Shown here in pieces: positions 58,031 to 64,000 of a stretch of 64,000 nt of DNA. Source of the DNA: Gavia stellata (Eukaryota; Chordata; Aves; Gaviiformes; Gaviidae); NCBI RefSeq assembly GCF_030936135.1, contig NC_082619.1:9404208-9468207 (forward strand), given 5' to 3'. Numbering within the stretch: position 1 is the first letter of the stretch; each line of letters begins with the position of its first letter. The notes beneath the pieces were generated by a model. That model had not been told where the DNA came from. It saw only the letters and a program-made list of their open reading frames with translations, and ran no database searches. A program made the translations under genes and the position numbers.

Positions 58031-58118
58031 CTTCTTCTTCTTCTGCTGCTGCTGCTGCTGCTTCTCCTCCTTCTGCTTATTCTTCTTCTTCTACTTCTTC
58101 TGCTTCTTCAACATTGTC

Positions 58119-59748
58119 ATGAAGGATGAGGAAAAGGCTGAGGTACTTAATGTCTTCTTTGCCTCAGTCTTTAATAGCCAGACCAGGTATCCTCAGGGTA
58201 TCCATCTCCCTGAGCTGGAAGACAGGGATGGAGAGCAAAATAGGCTCCCCATGATCCAGGAGGAAGCAGTTAACGACCTGCTATGCCACCTGGACACTCA
58301 TAAGTCTATGGGGCCTGATGGCATCCACCCAAGGGTGCTGAGGGAGCTGGCGGAGGAGCTTGCCAAGCTGCTCTCCATCATTTATCAACAGTCCTGGTTA
58401 ACGAGGGAGGTCCCGGACGACTGGAGGCTTGCCAGCGTGACACCCATCTACAAGAAGAGCCGGAAGGAGGATCCGGGGAACTACAGGCCTGTCAGCCTGA
58501 CTTCGGTGCGGGGGAAGATTATGGAGAGGCTCATCTTGAGGGTGCTCACGGGACACGTGCAGTATAACCAAGGGATCAGGCCCAGCCAGCAGGGGTTCAT
58601 GAAAGGCAGGTCCTGCTTGACCAACCTGATCTCCTTCTATGACCAGGTGACCCACATAGTGGATGAGGGGAAGGCTGTTGATGTTGTCTACCTGGACTTC
58701 AGCAAAGCCTTTGACACTGTTCCCCACAGTATTCTCCTGGAGAAGCTGGCGACTCGTGGCTTAGACATGTACACTCTTCGCTGGGTTAAAAACTGGCTGG
58801 ATGGCCGAGCCCAGAGAGTTGTGGTGAATGGGGTGAAATCCAGTTGGCGGCTGGTCACAAGCAGAGTCCCCCAGGGCTCAGTTTTGGGGCCGGTCTTGTT
58901 TAATATCTTTATTGATGATTTGGATGAGGGGATAGAGTGCACCCTCAGCAAGTTTGCAGATGACACCAAGTTGGGCGGGAGTGTTGATCTGCTTGAGGGT
59001 AGGAAGGCTCTGCAGAGGGATCTGGACAGGCTGGATCGATGGGCCAAGGCCAATTGGATGAAGTTCAATAAGGCCAAGTGCCGGGTTCTACACTTCGGCC
59101 ACAACAACCCCAGGCAACGCTACAGGCTTGGGGACGAGTGGTTGGAAAGCTCCCCTGCAGAAAAGGACCTGGGGGTGTTGATCGACAGCCGGCTGAATAT
59201 GAGCCAGCAGTGTGCCCAGGTGGCCAAGAAGGCCAACGGCATCCTGGCCTGTATGAGAAACAGTGTGGCCAGCAGGAGAAGGGAGGTGATCATGCCTCTG
59301 TACTCGGCTCTGGTGAGGCCGCACCTCGAATACTGTGTTCAGTTTTGGGCCCCTCACTACCAGAAGGACCTTGAGGTGCTGGAGCGTGTCCAGAGAAGGG
59401 CGACGAAGCTGGTGAGGGGTCTGGAATGATGAGGAGCGGCTGAGGGAGCTGGGGTTGTTTAGCCTGGAGAAGAGGAGGCTGAGGGGAGACCTTATCGCTC
59501 TCTACAACTACCTGAAAGGAGGTTGCAGAGAGGTGGGTGTTGGTCTCTTCTCCCAAGTGACCAGTGATAGAACGAGAGAGAACAGCCTCAAGTTGCTCCA
59601 GGGGACGTTTAGGCTGTATATTAGGAAAAAGTTCTTTACTGAGAGAGTGGTGAAGCATTGGAACAGGCTGCCCAGGGAGGTAGTGGAGTCACCCTCACTG
59701 GAGGTATTCAAGGAGCATGTGGATATGGCATTGTGGGATGTGGCTTGA
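58119..59748 (+). pseudogene. CR1 ORF2 reverse-transcriptase fragment, one frameshift
   Basis: Open from within the array to TGA at 59427-59429. The CR1 part begins near ATG 58119. RT landmarks: PDGIHPRVL (about 58315), RPVSLTS (about 58486), catalytic block [12 protein letters not shown] (about 58690), [12 protein letters not shown] (about 58870) and FADDTKLGG (about 58953). After KLVRGLE (59427) a small deletion shifts the frame. The C-terminal piece [12 protein letters not shown] to VDMALWDVA continues one frame over (59455-59748). The enzyme would copy CR1 RNA at a nicked target. The long frame that starts upstream in the satellite is a chance fusion. Confidence 0.9.
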
Positions 59749-59755
59749 TGGGCAT

Positions 59756-59882
59756 GGTGCTGTGTGGTGTGGGTGGGTTGTTTTGGTGTGGGTTGTGGTG
59801 TGTTTTGTTGTTTGTGAGTGGGGTTTTTTTTTGTTTGGGTGTGGTGGTTTTGTTGTTTTTTTTGTGGTTTTTTTTTTTTTAA
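59756..59882 (+). repeat. Expanded G/T-rich tract in CR1 3' UTR
   Basis: Other CR1 copies in this window have GGTGTTGGTTGATGGTTGG at this place (about 40590-40616). Here about 125 bases of GGTGTG, GTTGTGG and T runs, made only of G and T, have expanded at that point, ending in a T run just before AATGGTTGGACTTG. A shorter, similar G/T stretch precedes the CR1 tail at 62443-62478. Confidence 0.85.
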
Positions 59883-60723
59883 TGGTTGGACTTGATGATC
59901 TTACAGGTCTTTTCCAACCTTAATGATTCTGTTATTCTGTGATTCTGTGATTCTTCTTCTGCTTCATCTTCTTCCGCTACTTCTTATTCTGCTTCTTCTT
60001 CTTTTTCTTCATCTGCTTCTGCTTCTTCTGCTTTTTCTTATTCTGCTTATTCTTCTTCTTCTACCTCTTCTGCTTCTTCTTCATCTTCTTCCACTACTTA
60101 TATTCTGCTGCTTCTTCTTTTTCTTGGTCTGCTTCTGCTTCTTCTGCTTCTTCTGCTGCTTCTTCTGCTTCTTCTTCTTGTGCTTCTTCTTCTTCTTCTA
60201 CCTCTTCTGCTTCTTCTTCTGCTTCTTATTCTTCTTCTTTTTCTTCTGCTTCTTCTGCTTCTTGTTGTTCTGCTTCTGTTTTATCTTCTGATGCTAGTTC
60301 TTCTGCTTTATCTTCTTCGGCTTCTTCTTCTGCTGCTGCTTTTTCTTTCAACTGGTTCATCTTCTCTGCTTCTTCTTCTGCTTCTTCTGCTTCTTATTCT
60401 GTTTCTTCCTCTTCTTCTGCTTCATCTCTTTCCTCTGCTTCTGATTCTTCTTATTATTATTCTAGTTCTTCTGCTGCTGCTTCTTCATCTTAATCTTCTT
60501 TTGCTTCTTCCTCTTCTTTTTTTGTTTCTTCTTCTTCTGCTTCTTCTGCTTCTTCTGCTGCTTCTCCTTTTTCTTCCTATTCAGCTTCTTCTTCTTCTTC
60601 TTCTTCTTCTTCTTCTTCTTCTTCTTCTTCTTCTTCTTCTTCTTCTTTCTTCTTCTTCTTCTTCTTCTTCTTCTTCTTCTTCTACTACTACTACTTCTTT
60701 TTCTACCTCTTCTGCTGCTACTT

Positions 60724-61215
60724 CTTCTTCTGGTTCTGCTTCTTCTGATGCTTCTTCTGCTTTTCTGCTTCTGCTGGTTTTGCTCCTTCTGCTTTTGTTG
60801 CTTATGTTTTTTCTTCTGATTCTTTTGCTTCTGCATCTTCTTCTTCTGCATCTTAGTCTGCTTCTTCTGCTTCTTCTTCTTCTGCTTATTCTCCTTCTTT
60901 TGTTTCTTTTGCTTAATCTTATCTTCTCCTTCTTCTTCTGCTTCTTTCTCTGTTTCTTCTTCGTTGTCTGCTGATTCTTTTGCTTCTGCTTCTGCTTCTA
61001 ATCTTCTCCTTCTACAGGTTCTGCGGCTTTTCCTTCTGCTTCTGCGTCTTTCCTTCTGCGGCTGTTCCTTCTGCTTCTGTGGCTTTTCCTTCTGCTTCTG
61101 CTGCTTATCCTTCTGCAGCTTTTCCTTCTGCTTCTGCTGCTTTTCCTTCTGCTGCTTTTCCTTCTGCTGCTTTTCCTTCTGCTTCTGCTGCTTTTCCTTC
61201 TGCTGCTTTTTCTTC
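60724..61215. repeat. Satellite module copy 2
   Basis: Same landmark order as the copy at 57571: TCTTCTGGTTCTGC, CTGCTGGTTTTGCTCC, GCTTAATCTTATC (about 60910), a TACAGGTTCTGCGGC word (about 61012) and then a long ladder of TTTTCCTTCTGC units (61025-61215). Confidence 0.8.
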
Positions 61216-61842
61216 TACTGCTTCATATTCTTCTTCTTTACTTTTTCTTCTTCTTCTGCTGCTTTTTCTTCTTCTTCTGCTTCTTATTTTATTCTTATTC
61301 TGCTTCTGCTTCTGCTTCTGTTTTTTCTGCTCCTTCTGCTTCACCTTCTGCTTCTGCTTATACTGCTTTTTCTGCTACTTCTGCTTCTTCTCCTTCTCTT
61401 TCTTCTTCTGCTGCTTCCTCTTCTGCTTCATCTTCTTCTTCTTCTTCTTCTGCTTCTGGTTCTTCTACTGCTGCTGCTTGTGCTTCTTCTGCTTAATCTT
61501 CTTGTTCTGCTGCTTCTTCTTTTTCTGCTTCTTCTTCTACTTTTGCTTCTGCTACTTCTACTGCTTCTTTGGCTTCAGCTCTTGTTGCTTCTGCTACTGC
61601 TAGCTCTGTTTCTCCTGCTTCTGCTTCTTTTGCTTCCTCTACTTCTTACGCATCGGTTTCTACTGCTTCTTATTCTTATGCTTCTTCTCCTTTTGTTTCT
61701 TCTGCTTGTTCTGATTCTGTTTCTTCTACCTCTTCTGCTCATTCTTCTGCTTATTCTTCTGCTTGTTCTGCTTCTGCTTCAGCTTCTCCTTCTCATTCTT
61801 CTTCTTCTTCTACTTCTTTTTCTACCTCTTCTGCTGCTGCTG

Positions 61843-62290
61843 CTTCTTCTGGTTCTGCTTCTTCTGCTTCTACTGCTTCTCTGCTTCTGCTGGTTCTGCT
61901 ACTTCTGCTTTGCTCCTTCTGTTTTTTCTTCTGATTCTTTTGCTTCTGCATCTTCTCCATCTTAGTCCACTTCTGCTGCTGCTTCTTCTGCTTCTTCTCT
62001 TTCGTTTGTTTCTTCTGCTTAATCTTATCTTCTTCTGCTGCTTCTTCTGCTTCTTCCTCTGCTGCTTCTTTTTTTTTGCCTGTTCATTCTTTTGCTTCTT
62101 TTTCTGCTTCTAATGCTGCTCCTGCTTCTACAGGTTCTGCTGCTTCTGCTTCTGCTGCTTTTCCTTCTGCTACTGCTGCTTTTCCTTCTGCTTCTGCTGC
62201 TTTTCCTTCTGCAGCTTTTCCTTCTGCTGCTTCTGCTTTACCTTCCACTGCTTGTTTTTCTGCTTTTGCTGCTTTTCCTTCTGCTGCTTT
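61843..62290. repeat. Satellite module copy 3
   Basis: Same landmarks: TCTTCTGGTTCTGC, CTGCTGGTTCTGC, GCTTAATCTTATC (about 62018), TGTTCATTCTTTTGC, TACAGGTTCTGC (about 62130) and TTTTCCTTCTGC units to 62290. It is followed by a TTCTCC hexamer run and then the CR1 tail, the same relative place where the full CR1 follows copy 1. Confidence 0.8.
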
Positions 62291-62304
62291 TCATTTTGGT
62301 GCTT

Positions 62305-62415
62305 TCCCTTCTCCTTCTCCTTCTCCTTCTCCTTCTCCTTCTCCTTCTCCTTCTCCTTCTCCTTCTCCTTCTCCTTCTCCTCCTTCTCCTTCTCCTCCTT
62401 CTCCTTCTCCTTCTC
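62305..62415. repeat. (TTCTCC)n hexamer run
   Basis: About 17 units of CTTCTC/TTCTCC with two dropped triplets near 62380-62400. It is a distinct local expansion with no counterpart in the other modules. Confidence 0.9.
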
Positions 62416-62442
62416 TTCTTCTGCTTCTGCTTCTTGTTGGTT

Positions 62443-62541
62443 TTTTTGGTGGTGGGTTTTTTTTTTTTTTTTTCCCAGGTTGGACTTGATGATCTTACAG
62501 GTCTTTTCCAACCGTAGTGATTCTGTGATTCTGTGATTCTT
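62443..62541 (+). mobile_element. CR1 3' tail only, embedded in satellite
   Basis: A G/T stretch (GGTGGTGGGTTT...) and a T run are followed by GGTTGGACTTGATGATC (62478), the CTTTTCCAACC word and two ATTCTGTG copies to about 62541, then array resumes. No ORF2 sequence is left. It corresponds to 59860-59955 of the full CR1, including the unusual G/T tract, so it is better explained as a duplicated and trimmed copy of that insertion than as an independent insertion. Confidence 0.85.
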
Positions 62542-64000
62542 CTTGTTGTTTCTCTGCTTCTGTTTTTTATTCTGCTGCTTCTTCTCCTGCTTCTTCGTCT
62601 TCTTCTGCTTATTCTACTTCTTCTACTTCTGCTTCTTCTGATTTATCTTCTTCTCTACTTCTTATTCTGCTTCTTTATCTTTTTCTTCTTCTGTTTCTGC
62701 TTCTTGTGCTTATTCTAGTTCTTCTGCTTCTTTTTCTGCTTCTTCTTCTTCTTCTGCTTCTTGTTGTTCTTCTGAGTCTTTTTTATCTTCTGATGCTGCT
62801 TCTTCTTTTGCTTTATCTTCTTCTGCGTCTTCTGCTGCTGCTGCTGCTGCTTTTTCTTTCTACTCGTTCATCTTCTCCTCTACTACTTCGTCTGCTCCTT
62901 CTGCTTCTTTCTCTGCTGCTTCTTCTGTATCATCTTTTTCTTCTGCTTCTACTTCTGCTTCTTCTGCTGCTTCTTTTTCTTCTGCATCTTTTTCTACTGC
63001 TTCTTCTTCTGCTGCTTCATCTTATTCATCTGCTTCTGCTGCTTCTTTTTCTTCTACTTCTGGTTCTTATTGTGCTGCTTCTTCATCGTAATCTTCTTTT
63101 GCTTCTTCCTCTTCTTCTGCTTCTTTTTCTTCTGCTTCTTCTTCTGCTCCTCTTTTTTCTTCTTATTCAGATTCTGCTTCTGCTTCTTCTGCTTCTTCTG
63201 CTTCTGCTTCTCCTTTTTCTTTTGCTTCTGCTTCTGCTTCTTGTTCTTCTGTTTCTGTTTCTCGTCCTTTTTCTGTTGCTGTTTATTCTTCTTCTGATTC
63301 TTCTACTTCTTCTACTTTTTCTACCTCTTATGTTACTTCTGCTTCTTCTGGTTCTGCTTCTTCTGCTACTTCTTCTGCTTTTCCGCTTCTGCTGGTTCTG
63401 CTGATTCTGCTTTTAGAGTTTCTGTTTTTTCTTCTGCTTCTTTTCCTTTGCATCTTCTTCTTCTGCGTCTTAGACTGCTTCATCTGCTTCTTCTCTTTCT
63501 TTTGTCTCTTCTGCTTAATCTTATCTTCTTTTTCTTCTGCTTCTTCCTCTACTGCTTCTTCTTTTTAGTCTGCTCATTCTTTAGCTTCTCTTTCTGCTTC
63601 TAATCCTTCTCCTGCTTCTACAGTTTCTGCTAATTCTGCTTCTGCTGCTTTACCTCTGCTACTGCTGCTTTTCCTTCTACTTCTACTGCTTTTCCTTCTA
63701 CTTCTGCTGCTTTTCCTTCTCCTGCTTTTCCTTCTGCTTCTGCTGCTTTTCCTTCTGCTGCTTTTCCTTCTACTGCTTTTCTATCTGCTTCTGCCACTTT
63801 TCCTTCTTCTGCTGCTACTTTTCCTTCTGCTACTGCTGTTTTTCTTTCTTCTGCTTTTCCTTCTGCTGCTATTTCTTCTACTGCACAATCATCTTCTTTA
63901 ATTTTTCTTCTTCTTCTTCTGCTTCTTCTTCTTCTGCTTCTTCCTCTGCTGCTTCTTCTTTTTTCTCTGCTCATACTTTTGCTACTGTTTCTGTTTCTAA
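62542..64000. repeat. Pyrimidine-rich satellite, right part, continuing past the window
   Basis: The counterpart of 59956-61215 in the higher-order repeat: for example GTTCATCTTCTC occurs at 60355 and 62866, and CTTCTTGTTGTTCT at about 60260 and 62758. It contains module copy 4 (from 63342) and runs to the last base, so the array end is not seen. Confidence 0.9.
63342..63860. repeat. Satellite module copy 4
   Basis: TCTTCTGGTTCTGC start, CTGCTGGTTCTGC, GCTTAATCTTATC (about 63513), TCTGCTCATTCTTTAGC, TACAGTTTCTGC (about 63620) and TTTTCCTTCTGC/TTTTCCTTCTAC units to about 63860. It is more diverged than copies 1-3. Confidence 0.75.

Larger units (their letters stand above)
47037..58109. repeat. 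Pyrimidine-rich (TTC/TGC) complex satellite, left part
   Basis: Eleven kilobases in which the + strand is almost only TTC, TCT, CTT, TGC, CTG and GCT words, with the other strand purine-rich (GAA, GCA). A is rare, so stop codons are rare and all three + frames give very long Ser/Ala, Leu and Phe/Cys frames (up to 797 codons), while the minus strand gives Lys/Gln/Glu/Arg frames. None is a gene: there is no codon-position bias, domain or non-repetitive sequence. It is not a simple microsatellite, because point changes (A, single G) break it into recognisable longer words that recur at distances of about 120, 215, 1,070, 1,720 and 3,160 bases. The left edge is sharp, just after CCCCATGGTAACACACAAC. 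Confidence 0.95.
58110..59955 (+). mobile_element. CR1 LINE inserted in the satellite, near-complete reverse-transcriptase domain
   Basis: The left edge is at ACATTGTCATGAAGG (58111) directly after array sequence, and the right edge is a tail of ATTCTGTG-type repeats ending about 59955, directly followed by TTCTTCTGC array. It is 5' truncated (no ORF1, no endonuclease), but carries the RT and C-terminal region and the whole 3' UTR. The 3' UTR contains an expanded G/T tract at 59756-59882 that ordinary copies such as 40560-40600 lack. The tail octamer and the satellite word TTCTG run smoothly into each other. Confidence 0.95.
59956..62442. repeat. Pyrimidine-rich satellite, middle part (higher-order unit A)
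   Basis: Same composition as the left part. It contains modules at 60724-61215 and 61843-62290, a CTT run at 60585-60682, an ACT triplet patch at 60683-60693, and a hexamer run (TTCTCC) at 62305-62415. Landmarks in 59884-61215 recur in order at 62478-63850, about 2.5-2.6 kb to the right. Confidence 0.92.

Noticed and set aside
57999-58118. Satellite-RT fusion protein suggested by the continuous frame 57999-59429
   Set aside because: The upstream part is array sequence that happens to be in frame. The element itself begins about 58110.
47037-64000. CRISPR-like or centromeric alpha-type array
   Set aside because: There are no fixed-length repeats separated by unique spacers, and the genome is eukaryotic. 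The unit structure differs from monomeric centromere satellites, although a centromeric or heterochromatic location is not excluded.

Overview
The window is vertebrate nuclear DNA, almost certainly from a bird. The evidence is repeated CR1 non-LTR retrotransposon copies with the typical octamer tail (ATTCTGTG), an MROH (maestro HEAT-like repeat) gene of the kind that is expanded in birds, GT-AG introns of a few hundred bases, and islands of GC-rich exons inside AT-rich DNA. There are no bacterial operons, RNA genes or CRISPR arrays. Everything recognisable as a gene lies on the + strand.

Layout. Positions 1-5180 are AT-rich DNA with no gene I recognise. Positions 5185-6105 hold a decayed olfactory receptor pseudogene. 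After a minus-strand CR1 tail at 7625-7795, a GC-rich MROH-family gene runs from 8580 to a polyadenylation signal at 24967-24972. I could place 29 exons whose phases all fit and which stay open for 1,124 codons, up to a TGA at 24651. The gene lacks an internal exon block (between 9334 and 10104) and most of the family's C-terminal region. Positions 25000-30986 are intergenic, with two LTR-like candidates. Positions 30987-35275 hold two isolated HYDIN-like exons: the initiator exon and one internal exon. Positions 35838-36460 hold a short minisatellite and a GC-rich promoter-like stretch, followed by an RBBP6-like locus (36461-46824). That locus carries the DWNN domain, the second half of the RING finger and a short polyQ/polyP segment. 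It has a stop at codon 6 and lacks the zinc knuckle and the first half of the RING, so I call it a pseudogene or badly decayed paralogue. Three CR1 copies lie in its first intron.

From 47037 to the right edge (about 17 kb) the window is an unusual pyrimidine-rich satellite. The + strand is built almost only from TTC, TGC, TCT and CTG words (GAA/GCA on the other strand), with little A. It is hierarchical: pure triplet runs (CTT, CTG, GAT, GTT), a hexamer run (TTCTCC), 15-21 base words built on TTTTCCTTCTGC, modules of about 450 bp, and a higher-order unit of about 2.6 kb. One CR1 copy with a near-complete reverse-transcriptase reading frame is inserted at 58110-59955. A second piece that is only the CR1 tail occupies the equivalent place at 62443-62541, which indicates that the array was duplicated after CR1 entered it. 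The very long reading frames across this array come from low-A triplet repeats and are not genes.

The genes do not form a pathway. Partial copies of genes from multicopy bird families (OR, MROH, HYDIN-like, RBBP6-like) next to a large satellite suggest a duplication-rich, poorly recombining region such as a sex chromosome, pericentromere or repeat-rich microchromosome. That placement is inference. The most interesting element is the satellite and its entanglement with CR1.
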